Source of the DNA: Diphasiastrum complanatum
Lineage: Eukaryota > Streptophyta > Lycopodiopsida > Lycopodiales > Lycopodiaceae
DNA: 64,000 nucleotides
Reading direction: 5' to 3'
Assembly (NCBI GenBank): GCA_029204225.1
Contig: CM055092.1
Location: forward strand, 43,832,433 to 43,896,432
Shown here piece by piece: positions 23,180 to 34,523 of the stretch. The first letter of the stretch is position 1; every line of letters begins with the position of its first letter. The position numbers and the translations under genes were made by a program. Below the pieces are notes generated by a model. That model had not been told where the DNA came from. It made no database searches and saw only the letters and a list, made by a program, of their open reading frames with translations.

Positions 23180-24592
23180 ATGGCTGCCCCTGGAGGTGCT
23201 CCTCAGGAAGTCAATCCAATCATTGTTGGAAGAGCACCCCGTTTGGATCTACCCAAATACAATGGATTAACAAATCCAGTTAGATTTCTTCAAATCTATG
23301 TTGAATCCTATGAAGTCTATGGCAAAATTTATCCCCAAGATAAACTTAAGCTTTTTCCTATGGCCTTAATAGGCGCAGCACATGATTGGTACTATAATTA
23401 AGATGAAACTGAGCGTGCAGATTGGGAGATTGTTAAACGAGCCCTTATCACACGGTTCAAACCTCAGAAGTTTATGGAAGAACCTTTATTACTTTTAAGT
23501 AAAATTAAAATGGGAAAGCGGGAAATGGTTTGAGATTACATTGAACGGGTGAAACGCCTCATATCTGAGTGCAAACCTGAGCTAATTAACGAAAATGCCA
23601 TGATTATGTGGTTTTTGTCATGTTTACCTAAAAGGATCATACGTGAGCTAACACGCCATAATGAGTATGCACTATTGCAAAATGCTATGGATGATGCAAT
23701 TTGGGAGGAAGATTCAGATGATGAGCCAAATATCAGTATGTTGTCTTATACAGCAGGGCAAACCACTACGACATCCACCACTATTGCATCAACAAATGTC
23801 AACGCTACTGCATAAATGATGCTCAATGAGTTCGATAAACTTGCGAAGAACCAGTAGAAACAGATGGAAAAGTTGCAGTCACAATTTGATGAGAAGATCA
23901 AAGCATTGGAAGATTCCCACAGACAAGCGAACAAGGAACCTGAGAAGTTTGCAAAGACTTTTTCTACCAGGGAAAATGTTTGGTATTCTATTTGTACAGG
24001 AAATCACACAGTGAATGAGTGTCCTCAATTGAAAAAATGAATGGAAATCAGTCTATGCCATTTGCGCAATTCGCCAGATCATGAGACTGCTTTTTGCAAT
24101 TTCAATCCTCGGATAATTCAGCAACGATATGCCCCAATGGGATATCGAGAACCACAGTATGGAGGAAATCCAGTAGCCAAACCTCGACAATATGCTCTTA
24201 GATATCCAAAACGTTTAGCCTTACCTGCCCCACCAAAGCACCCCGCTCCTCCTGCCAATTTGATGGAACCAGAACCGTACAAAAGTGTCGAGCAATGGAA
24301 CTATGGTAATGATCAAGAAGGTGGAAATTCAGAACAATATGCTATTTATATTGATGTCGCACAACAACAAGCATCTAGAAACTGGACCAGAGCACCACTT
24401 GGATGCTTTGCATGTGGAGAAAATCACAAAGCTGCAGAATGTCCAAATAAAGGGACATTTGTACCATTCTATCGTGATTGTGGTTATGGGCATTGCTATA
24501 AAGACCGTCCAGCAAGACTGAAGTGGCCACCACTAGCTACAGCTCCTGTAAATTTGATAACAATCAAGCGAAGACCAGTGGCTCAAAAATAA
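23180..24592 (+). pseudogene. element B gag
   Basis: It starts MAAPGGAPQEV at 23180. The retrotransposon Gag core follows (LDLPKYNGLTNPVRFLQ, KLKLFPMALIGAAHDWY near 23345-23400), continues in the same region to 23815 after in-frame stops, and reaches a zinc-knuckle-like segment near 24409-24445 (CFACGENHKAAECPNKG). Stops at about 23401, 23533, 23815 and 23857, plus frameshifts, disable it. The product would be the capsid protein of a gypsy particle. Confidence 0.8.
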
Positions 24593-25890
24593 ATCAAGTA
24601 TATCTTTAATGGTGGTCACCAGAGCATAGAAGCAGAAAGAACCAGTAGCAAATCCAGTACCTGCTGATTCTATATAGTTAATAGATATACCAACATCATC
24701 TAGAGTCTATCCAAATCTTCATGCAGAAAAAAGAAGATATCATGATAGGAGGCAGTGGATTAAACATCTGCAAGAAGAAGAGGAGTTTGAGGCTGCTAAG
24801 GCAACAGCCGAAGTTCGTTCTTCACCATTGTAGCCACCAAGAAATTCACGTACATATATGAATGATCAGTTGCATCATCATGAAGCACCCTTCAAGATGA
24901 CTAAACCAGAATTGCCGCAAACAGAACTGCCCATGAATATTTTATCTAGTTAGATCAATATTTCATTGGGAGAGTTCCTGAAGTTGGTGCCTAAAGCAAA
25001 AGAAATCTTAGCGCAAAAGTTAGCTCAAGTTGAACCAGAATCCATCAGGAGCCACTTTTTTGTGCTTGATTTGAAGAATCTAATGAAGTACTCCATGTCA
25101 GAGCAGCTTGGGAAAGTGAACAAAAGAATATCACCCTGCCGGTACATCATAGACAATTTCCTAAGAAAGCAGCTGTGATAGATGGCGGTTCAGGAGTTAA
25201 CCTGATTTCTACAAAGCTATGTGTAAAATGGGGCCTTACAAAGATCAAGCCACACTTTTGCCATTAAGCTAACTGATCAAACGACAGTTTGTCCACGAGG
25301 AATGGTTGAAGATATATCTGTCAGAATTGTGGGAGTACAGTTCGTTATTACTTTCGTAGTAATGGACTTACCATAATCACCAAATGTCTAACGAGTCCTA
25401 TTGGGACGTCCATGGTTACAAGTTGCACAAGTAATTCATAACTGGGGTACCGGGAAAATCACTTTTGAAAATCGTGAACGTGCAGTCAAAGTTGAAACTA
25501 CAACTTGGACTATCAAACCAGTGGTTCAAAAAGAGGATGACGATTCATCGACAACGGATCATATTTGTGACCGACTAGAGAAAAATTTGGGAGTTCATTA
25601 CGATTCTCAAACGGATACTGTCAACTGGAATGAAGCTCCTGAAATGGAAAAATCCTCCTCAAAAGATTGATTCAAAGAATGTGCCACCCTTATTGGATAA
25701 AGGCAAAGGAAAAGTCAAGGACGATTCTACAAGTCAGAGTTCTAGCAAGACATCATCGTCTCAGAAGTCTTCACCTTAGAAGAAGAGTTTATCTTCTCGA
25801 AAGTCATCACCTCCATGATCAATTCCTGCTAAGAAGGCTAAGCGAAGATCCAAGACAAGTCCTTTCGAAAAAGAACAAGTAGATGTAGTC
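24593..25890 (+). pseudogene. element B protease region
   Basis: A decayed region with a retroviral-type aspartic protease signature, AVIDGGSGVNLIS near 25165-25205, in which DGGSG replaces the common DxGAS. A downstream flap-like part (RVLLGRPWLQ) lies near 25390-25415. A Lys/Ser-rich linker to RT follows (25667-25880). Several stops are present. Confidence 0.7.
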
Positions 25891-25899
25891 TAGAATGAT

Positions 25900-27460
25900 A
25901 TGCCCGAACATTTTAAACGTTATACACTGGATGATGTGGTTATCATGTTACCAAAAGCACATCGTAAACCCGAAGAACACGTGCTAGACTCGAAAGATGT
26001 TTACGATGGCCCAGCTAGGACACTGCCAATGAATCTTGCCGAACCAGGAGAGCCAGAAAAAATTGTACAAGTTGGATCACAACTTAATCCTGAACAATAT
26101 CAAGCACTCCAGAAGCTACTTCTTAAGTATCAAGATTGCTTTGCATGGACTTATCAAGATCTGAAGGGTATTCTGACATCAGTTATTGAACATACCATAC
26201 CTTTAGTACCTGATGCAGTTCCAAAGGTTACAAAGTTTTATCGTCGTAATCTTGATGTTGCAGATTTGATAAAGAAAGAACTTCAGAGATTGCTTGATGC
26301 CGATTTCATTTATGAGATCGAACATACCGAATGGATCTCACCAATTGTCATTGTTACTAAGAAGAATGGGAGATTGAGAATTTGTGTGAATCTCAAGGCT
26401 TTGAACAAAGTGACGTAGAAGGATCACTTCTTGTTACCTTTTATTGAAAGCAGTTTGGATCGCCTTGCTGGAGTGAAAGCGTATAGTTTCCTGGATGGAT
26501 TTATTGGTTACAACCAGGTTAAGATTGCACCTACAAATCACCACAAAATAGCTTTTACAACAGAATGGGGCACCTATGCTTACAAAGTAATGTCGTTTGG
26601 ACTCTGTAATACACCAAGTTTGTTCCAAAGAGTAATGCAATTTGCTTTTAAATATTATCTACAAAAATTCCTTGAAATTTACTTGGATGACCTGAGAGTC
26701 CATAGTACAGATACAAACTACCTGGATTGATTGGAGAAAGTATTTGAAATATGTCGCAAATATCAAATTTATCTAAATCCAAAAAAATGCCAGATATGGA
26801 TTTTCCATGGAGTTGTGCTTGGGCATGTGATATCTAGACATGGTATTGCCACAGATTATTCTAAAATCAAGATTATTGTGGAATTGCCACCACCAACAAT
26901 GATTTGTGGAGTTTATGTGTTTATGGGTCATGCAAACTACTATTGAATTTTTATTATCTTCTTTGCAGATTTAGCAAGACCTATATACAAACTGACTATT
27001 GTTCCTATTTGGACAGTAGAGGCGTTAGAAGCCTTTGAAAAATTAAAAAAAAGCATTAACTTCAACACCAATACTGCGTTCTCCAGATTGGAAGATTGAA
27101 TTTCATGTTCACACGGATGCCTCGAAATACGCCATTGGATCAGTTTTGACGTAGCCAGGTGATTATAAGAAGTTCTATCCTATACAATTTGCAAGCAAAC
27201 AGATCCGGAGAAGAATTATTCAACAACAGAATGTGAAATGTTAGCCATGATTTTTTCTGTTCGATAATTTTGTCACTATCTCATGGAAACACACTTTGCA
27301 TTTTATACGGATCACCAACCGTTGCTTTACCTGGTAAACAAGATGTGCAATACTAGACGTATTGCAAGATGGTTACTATTATTGACTGAAAATTTGACTT
27401 TTGAATTGTGGTTCGAAAGGGGAAGCAACATTATCTAGCCAATCACGTTTTGTGAATCGA
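25900..27460 (+). pseudogene. element B reverse transcriptase and RNase H
   Basis: RT starts around 26240 (DLIKKELQRLLDADFIYEI, SPIVIVTKKNGRLRICVNLKALN to 26418). It continues with LAGVKAYSFLDG, FTTEWGTYAYKVMSFGLCNTP and the active-site box YLDD near 26680, then the thumb/connection (CRKYQIYLNPKKCQ, FMGHANYY). RNase H follows (FHVHTDASKYAIG near 27100; HFAFYTDHQPLLYLVNK near 27293-27345; HYLANH near 27430). In-frame stops occur at 26416, 26728 and 26944, with frameshifts later. Coding then fades and no integrase follows. Words match Gypsy-G (12540-13965), which does have integrase. Confidence 0.85.
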
Positions 27461-27869
27461 ATACGCGCTTCATAAGGAGACAGAAACTTATATTCAGACA
27501 TCTTGAAAAAATGCATTTATGACAATACTTGGGTGAAGGACCCTCCTGGGCAAAGGTTCATCCTTTGCCAACCACCCTGGAAAATGTTTGCCGGATAGAT
27601 TCAGATCGTCAGAAACCTTCGCAAATATTTTTAACTCTATTTTCACAGTACTGTACATACCTGTAAATTTTTGTTCAAAACTGATCAGCCAAACTAGTAT
27701 TTAATGTAATGGACCCTCCAAATTCACCTATAAGTTGGCTGAATTCGATTCATTCCTCACTTGTGCTAGTGAAGCTCTTGTCAATTTTTCCAGTGACCAA
27801 AGCCTTCTAAACTTTCTGAATTGTTTTTTGATATACATTCGTGCGTCATACTTTCCATTTTTGATCATC

Positions 27870-30666
27870 ATGTCTTCCACAGATACATCCCAGTCGCCCC
27901 GTTATACTATCCATCGTGATGTCTCATCTGCAACGGATATCATGATACTTCCTAGCACAAGCATGGTCACTCAGTGGATGACCCTTGTGGAGCCTCTGCT
28001 TACTGTAATGGGTATTCATGGGAGAGCCTTTTTTGGGAGAATCAACATGGATTTCATCACTCTTGCCTTCAATACGTGGAAGGAAGAGAAATCCAAGTTT
28101 TACATCACCTTCTAGGGAGCCACACACAAGGTGCGCATGACTGAAGCCGCCCTTGCTGCCATAGGCATAGCATCTGGTACCCAAGACTCACCCAACCATA
28201 AACAAGCCAAACAAGCTATTAAGCCTTACATCGACCTAACAAATGATTTGCATTGCACCAATGACGGCTACCTCCTCGATGCCATCACTGAGCTCGCCAT
28301 ACACGCTGCTGCCCAGCTTCTGAATAACTTTCCGATGGTTGGCAACCTCAGGATAGACCGCATCACTTCTCAGATCCTACATAGGATAGTCGAGTCCTAT
28401 GCCAAGATAGCCAAGGCCTCTCTCAAAATATATAATTGGTTCAAGACTGTTTCTGGTGAGCTCAAACGAGCTATTAAGAGTAATACCAAGCAACAATTCA
28501 CTGCTAGCTCCTTGTTGTCTCTTCTAGCAGCCTCTTACCTTGAAAACAAAATCCATGGCTTTCACCTAGATTCTGTGCTTTCGGTTTATGAAGAAGCACC
28601 GGCCGAGTCATCCCACCAGGCCTCCAGTTCACATAGTCGACGTCGTCCACGCAACGAGATCGTCATTCTTGACTCGCCTTCTGTGTCACAATGTCATACT
28701 AGGCATACATCATGAGCTGCACTTCCTCCCCCTACTGCTGTTCGCACTGAACTTCCTATTCCGCCCACCTCTGATGCTTCCCTCACCTCTACTTCCACTC
28801 AAGGACAGTTTGTGACTATTGGGGCTACCATTCCCATCACAGCTACCCAGGCCGCCTCACCCCCGCACACCGAAGCTGATTCACCAAACACACAGTACTT
28901 TATGGATATGTTCTATGATTCCGACCTCCTTGGGACCTCCGAAGTTTTTGAAATGTCCTAGAGCCTCACCGAAGCAGTTCCACGCCATAGTTCCCGAGAG
29001 TTTTGAAGAGGAAGATGTTTTTGAAGAAGAAGAATTACCGGCACCTGTTTCATGCCAACCAAGGATAGTACCATCAGGTCCTACTATTGCTGCCATCTCC
29101 ATGATAGTAGATTCTGGTAATGCTCTTGGTTTGGTCTCAAGCCTTGCACAAGTGATCCAGTCTATGCTTGATAAGAAAAAAGAAATGGAGCAGAGAATTT
29201 CAGACATGGGATCCAAAAATATTCTTATCATCCAGAAGATTATTTAGCTAGACAGAGAATTGAAGATTGCCAAGCAGCACGAAGAAAAATCTGAAGCTAA
29301 AAAGAAGACGGCACAGCAACATGCTGATCGCCTCAAAGGATACGCCAGCTCCCTGCAGAATGCCCTGACAACCGCACAAGATCATGTGGACAAGGCTGTG
29401 CAGGATGCAAAGCAACAAGTGCAGCTGCTACAAGGTCAACTATAGATGGTGGAGCAGGATCGCACACGTCTCCAAGGTGAATTGGATGCGACCACTCTTG
29501 AGCATGATGCGTATCTTCAGACACAAATACCAGATCATTTAGTAACTCCGACGGAGATCGCATATTTGTTCAAAAAAGTGAAAACTTACAAAGTGGCCCT
29601 TCAGGGATTTCAAGGTCGTTTTGACAAGTTCAAAGGAGCAGCTTCAACTGAGTTGGCAAAGGCTAAAGCATCTATCAATGCCTATGAAAAAATAGCCGCT
29701 CAGGTGTTGGAAGCTCGACCGCAAATCCCAGTACCGATCATACCGCAATTCTCCCCTCCGCACCAAACTGCTAAACCAATGGATAAAGGGCTGGATTCGG
29801 GCATGGACCAGGGGGGAGCTCCCAAAATAGAAGAACAACCGCCAGTTTTATAGGCAGTGCAACCGGGTCCATCCTCATCAAGGACCACACTGTTATTCAA
29901 AAGGCCCATCAACGTCGAGGACCAGATCCAGAGTTTCTTATCGCAACATCCGCATGAGTCCTCGCGTGGTGGTTGGGTCCTTAGGTTCAAGACCTCGGAG
30001 ATAGAGGCCGACAAAGAAGTGGACAAAATACCCGCATTGGGAGAGTAGCTGGCATGGAGAGTTACCATTTTTGAGAAAACTTTGGAATCTGTTAGGAGTT
30101 ATGTGGCTAGTCCTCACCAATTACGAATAGATCCGTATTATGTACCGATGCCGAGAAGGAATAAATGGAAGGATTTGAGATTGGCTATGGACAAAATCAC
30201 AATCCATACGCCCAATTGGCCAATCATCCATCAGCCACACACCTGGACGATATCAGTGGATTTCCACCAGGCCTTACAAGCATATCAGTGGGAGTATATC
30301 CACTCTCCCAATCCGACAATGTGACAATCGGCGATGTTTGCAAAAGATTTAACTCTGTTGGCATCAATGGCAACCAGATGGGATGATTGTCTTCCTCCTC
30401 TGGAATTCGCTCCAAATAAGCCAATGGCCTCAGAGAATATCAAGGATCAGTTGTCGGTTGCTCGACTATATTTTTGTGCAGCAAAGATGGGAGGCTCCTG
30501 AAAATCTCGCTTCACATCTTGGACGACCTCAAAGTGGATTGCAGGAGCCCATCGTTGTTTTTTGCCACATAATTTGGATTTTAATACTGCCCGACTCGAC
30601 TTTATGGAGAAGATGCAGTACCATTTAATAAAGATTCGTCGCGAAGTCAATAAAAGTCACCAGTAA
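27870..30666 (+). pseudogene. element B extra ORF (about 930 codons, unknown)
   Basis: From ATG 27870 (MSSTDTSQS) to TAA 30664-30666 one long reading frame can be followed with a single frameshift at about 28900-28990. Stops inside it are TAG at 28113, 29245, 29443, 29851 and 30046, and TGA at 28713, 30322 and 30499. The N-terminal third is helical (YTIHRDVSSATDIMI, then Ala-rich helices). The middle is Pro/Ser-rich and acidic (EEEDVFEEEELPAP). From about 29150 to 29700 there is a long coiled coil (KKKEMEQRISD, ALTTAQDHVDKAVQDAKQQVQ). The C-terminal part has aromatic patches (YQWEYIHSPNP, MATRWDDCLPPLEFAP). It matches no integrase, envelope or known accessory family that I recognise. It occupies the place where integrase and any env-like gene would stand. 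Confidence 0.6.
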
Positions 30667-30704
30667 CTGCATCTCACAGGTGTCATGGGATTGCCACCAG
30701 TTTT

Positions 30705-30716
30705 GGTGGGGGATAT
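30705..30716 (+). other. element B polypurine tract
   Basis: The run ggtgggggatat sits directly before the 3' LTR start TGTTGGAG and fits a plus-strand primer. Confidence 0.75.
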
Positions 30717-31459
30717 TGTTGGAGAGTTTGCAGATCCCAAGGCAATCCTAACCCTAGTTAATAAGTGAGAGGGATTTGGCACCCTACGTGTGTAAGTCCA
30801 ACCCAATGATCACATAATTATTTGATTAGTTACAAGTCAATGAAAGGACTTTAGGCCCTTTTGCGGGACTTTTAATGTTACAGGCCTAAATGTCAAGTTA
30901 GTGAATAAAGTTGGTTTCCCTCCAATTTGGATGGTTCTCACTCTTTTTTAAATTTGAATAATTAGAGAGGTAGAAATGGACCACTAGGATTCAGAGGCCA
31001 GGGTCCTCCTCTTTACTATAAAAAGGGACCAACTCGAGTTCCTACACATGTTCATTTCCTCATTTCAATAAAGCAGATTCGTTCTCTTGTGAAATGGATT
31101 GATGAATATCCTTGCTCTCTAGCATTTTTTCTCCATCTCTCATGTTTTCTTTGGATTTGCTAATTGTTGGATCTGATTGTTATTGGGATTGCATGTTATT
31201 ATGCTTTTTATGAGAGAGAAAGGGAGAGAGAGAAAGAGTAAGCTATTTTGTTGTGGATCTAGTGTTAGTGGATGTAGTGTTAATGCTTAGGGTTAATGGA
31301 TGTTAGAGTTAGATGTGAATCTTCCATTCATGCTGAAATCTGAACTATACTATCGCTCTCATGGGAACAAATCTATGCGTGACAACTAGCTTAATCTCTT
31401 TGATGCTAGATTGATTAGATCTTGGATTGAGGTTTAGGCAAGGAAAGAAACCCACTACA
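30717..31459 (+). repeat. element B 3' LTR
   Basis: 743 bp, TGTTGGAGAG...CCACTACA. It differs from the 5' LTR by scattered substitutions and small indels (for example gtagtg/acgtgtg, ggtttgat/gtttgcagat), so the insertion is not recent. Confidence 0.9.
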
Positions 31460-31464
31460 TTTTT

Positions 31465-31913
31465 TGATATGAATCATCTCATACTTTTGTTACTGATTTA
31501 TTGTATGTATATACATATCAATTGTAGCGGTTGTGAAGTTTACAACTGTGTGGGTTAACAGTCGTGAAGTGATGTAGTTACTACATAGTGAACAATGACA
31601 TAGTCTATTCTATATAGGACAGACGAGCTCCATTTTGACTAGTAATGGTCGACAATCATCGAAGGTGTTGAATGAGTCGAGTCAACTTGTTCACCCTTGA
31701 GAAGATGTTGAAGGAGTCGAAGTCGTTGATAGACTTCGATTGAGTTGGTGAAGTCGACATCAATGAAGTCTAGTCGATACCGCTTTGCTTCAAGTAGTCA
31801 TATGTACAGACTATTCGACTTATGTGAGTAAGACTACTATCATTGTAGAGAGAGAATATCGTAGCGCTCAGGAAATGAGTTTAGATGAGTAGGAGTGAAG
31901 ATTAACTCCAACA
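31465..31913 (-). repeat. Copia-A 3' LTR, right part
   Basis: It continues the Copia-A LTR after element B: tgatatga, ttattgtatgtatata and the gtcgaa-rich stretch match 48266-48672. It ends TTAACTCCAACA, followed on the minus strand side by a polypurine tract (AAGGGGGAG, 31914-31922), which fixes this as the 3' LTR of a minus-strand element. It carries a 25-bp stretch (aatcatctcatactt...) missing from the other LTR. Confidence 0.85.
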
Positions 31914-33274
31914 CTCCCCCTTAAGCTTAACTTCTAGGATCTTGAATGAAACTTAATAAGTCTCATAAATTAACATGCTTTTCCCTCGACACAAGTTTAG
32001 TCAAGATATCAGCTAACATACTATCAGTATGACAGTAACTCAATTTGACAATCTTGGTTCTTTCTCTCTAAGAGGATAAAATTGAACTTCAATGTGTTTA
32101 GTGCTAGAGTGAGTTCGTGGGTTTAGAGATAGAGCTATATCAGATCCGAAAGCAATCTTATGAGTCATAATTTCTTTCACTACATAGGTGGTTGCAACAT
32201 ATTCCGACTCTGTGGAAGACAAAGAAATGCATTTGTGCTTTCGACTACTCCATGAAATGGGCCCTCCTGATAAAAAACAGAAGGAGCCACAGGTGGATTT
32301 TCTTGTGTCCACATCTCCAGCCCCCAATCAGAGTCTACATAAGCATGTAAAGCTAGAGCATCCTCTGTATTTCAATTATAAATTGTGACAATGTGCTAAC
32401 TCCATCGAGTCGAGTGCAGACCATGGCATACATGATCGATCCAACTACCGATTGATAGGGGTATTTGCACATCTCCTTCTTCTCTGCTTCAGTCTTCGGG
32501 CACATGTCCTGTGATAGTTTGAATCTTGGATCCATAGGCGAGTCTATCGGCTTGTAGTCTTCCATGCCATACTTGTAAAGTACACTAGTTAGATACCATT
32601 CTTGGCTTATCGTGATCCTTCTGCTTGCTCTGTCTCTAGATATCTCGATTCCAAGGAGGTAGTACACTGGGCCTGAATTAGTCATTTTGAATTCCTTCGA
32701 CAATAGCGACTTTGTCTCATGAATGAACTATTCGAATTGCTGATGATCAGAGAGTCATCAACATATAGAGTTATTATTACATAGCTTGGGCCTCTATGTT
32801 TGAGATAAATGTTAGAGTCAACAAAATTTGAAATGAAGTCATGCTGCAACAAGAATAGACTGATTCTATTGAACTAGGCCCTTGGAGCTTGCTTTAGCTC
32901 GTAAAGAGCTTTCTGTAGCTTACATATCTTGTGTTCTTGGCCTTGAGGGACGTAACCTTCAGGTTGATAGATATAGATGTATTCTCGTATGTATCCATTC
33001 AAAAATGTTGTCTAAACATCCATCTGGTGAACTTCTAGATCTTCGACAGCTGTGATAGTAAGTAAAGATCGAATTGACTAAAGTCTTACGACTGGACTGA
33101 AAGTCTCAGTGTAGTCAATCCCATAGGTTTGTTCATGTCCTGGTCAAGCCTGTCGATGGTAATGGGAGTTGTTGGAATGACTCTTGCGCCATTTGCTGCT
33201 TCTGCTTGAAGTCATCAAATCTATTTTTGAGAAAGACGACTTCTCGCGATTGACTATGATTTGTCCTGATTTGA
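31914..33274 (-). pseudogene. Copia-A pol: RNase H and reverse transcriptase (decayed)
   Basis: The minus strand encodes copia RNase H at 32327-32040 (DTRKSTCGSF, SSTESEYVA, KHIEVQF) and the RT C-terminus at 32703-32353 (MTNSGPVYYLLGIEISRD, YKPIDSPMDP). Upstream RT words follow up to about 33240, including a YVDD box near 32755 (LYVDD), ALYELKQAPR near 32890 and TTFLNGY near 33000. Stops and frameshifts interrupt all of them. The segment ends at the Copia-C array, where the reading IIVNRE just precedes the break and continues the YRIYD word on the far side. Confidence 0.85.
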
Positions 33275-33914
33275 CAACTAGTAGTATTTTCCTAACTTGA
33301 GATTTTGTAGGCCTATGGCCAAATAAAAGTTAGAGATAGGTTCATACATGTATGTAGAGGCCCAAAGTATGTGTACACTACTTTTGAGGTCACATTAATT
33401 AGAGGAGGTCGAGTGTGGAGCTCTTCTATTGGCTCATAATTTGGTGCATTCCTATTTGACCAAATTTCTAGGTATATGGGTGAATCCTATTGGACCCCAA
33501 TTTTAGCCTATCATAAGACAAGTGGCCAAGAGGCACTATGGCTGCTATAAATAGCCATCTCCACGAGTATGTACACATCTCATTTTCATTCTATTGAATG
33601 AATGTTATGCTCTTTGAAGATCCATCTTCTTCTCTCTCACTTTTTTGTTCATATCTTGCATTCTAGCCACTAGAATTGTGATTTCTTTGTTGCTATGGCT
33701 TCACACGTGTGAAATGCAGGTTGTAGGCTCTGAAGTACGGACAGGGACAGCAAGTTTCTGTTTGTGGAAGCTTATGATCAGATTTTGATGTTTAGTTGAT
33801 GTTTAGTATGCTTAACATCACAATTTCTATCATTTTTTCAATCTAGATGTGCATAACTTCCATGGCCAAGATCTTTATGAAACTTTAGCATCTTTTGGAT
33901 CTGAGTTTTTCACA
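33275..33914 (+). repeat. Copia-C LTR 1 (5' LTR of C1), first 13 nt missing
   Basis: Matches the complete LTR 39128-39780 from its 14th base on, with no difference I noticed. The first 13 bases (TGTGAAAAATTGT) are replaced by Copia-A sequence. A TATA box TATAAATA is at 33546-33553. The 3' end GAGTTTTTCACA is intact and touches the primer site. Confidence 0.9.
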
Positions 33915-33926
33915 TGGTATCAGAGC
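33915..33926 (+). other. Copia-C1 primer binding site
   Basis: TGGTATCAGAGC, directly after the LTR end CACA; the initiator tRNA-Met complement. Confidence 0.92.
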
Positions 33927-34523
33927 ATTAGGCGGCCAAATGTGCAGGTTTTGCCAGATTTAGAAGAGATTTGTGGGCGAGTTTGCTTTTGTAGCATTCC
34001 AATCAAGTTTCTAGCTAAAAATCTTGTTGATTTATGTGTAGAAATTGGATCTTTGTGATCAAAACATCATTTGTATGCATTTCAATTGAAGTAGGGCGAA
34101 TTCCCTCTATACTTATCAGAATAAGGAGACAAAAATTGTTTTGGAAAGAGGGAGATGCAAGATCCAACAAGATCCTATTAGTTTTCCATTCTAGCATATA
34201 GTTTTTTGATTCAATTTCTTGCTTCTTCATGTCAAAAACTTCAAAATTGATGTAACCCTCTGATTTTCAGTTTGCTGAATGATTCAAGAGTGTATTTCAA
34301 TCTTAGGAGTGAGGGAAAAGCAAGTATATTGAGGTTTGGTCTTGGTTTGATCAAGAAATCATAAAACTAGTGGCTAAAATTGAGAAAAAAGTGAGGAAAA
34401 GAGAGAAAAAGTAAGGTTTTAGGTTCCAAATCTTTGTGATTTCTTCTTGTGGTTCATTTGTTGATTCAAGAGAGTGCTTAGTGCATTGGAACAGGTCAAA
34501 GATCAGAGATCAATCATTGCAAC

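Larger units (their letters stand above)
21578..31459 (+). mobile_element. element B: Athila/Tat-like Ty3/gypsy without integrase
   Basis: It has complete LTRs, tRNA-Asp-type primer site and PPT. Internal order is leader, gag, PR, RT, RH, then an unrelated long ORF. The gap between RNase H (ending about 27450) and the extra ORF (27870) is too short for an integrase of about 350 residues. It is inserted in the 3' LTR of Copia-A and would need integrase in trans. Confidence 0.8.

Noticed and set aside
33262-33280. LTR1 starting at 33262 with a mutated TGT terminus
   Set aside because: The spacing allows TGT at 33262 to align with the LTR start, but six of the first 13 bases differ while the remaining 640 match perfectly. 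The bases also continue the Copia-A reading frame on the minus strand, so I treat them as host sequence.
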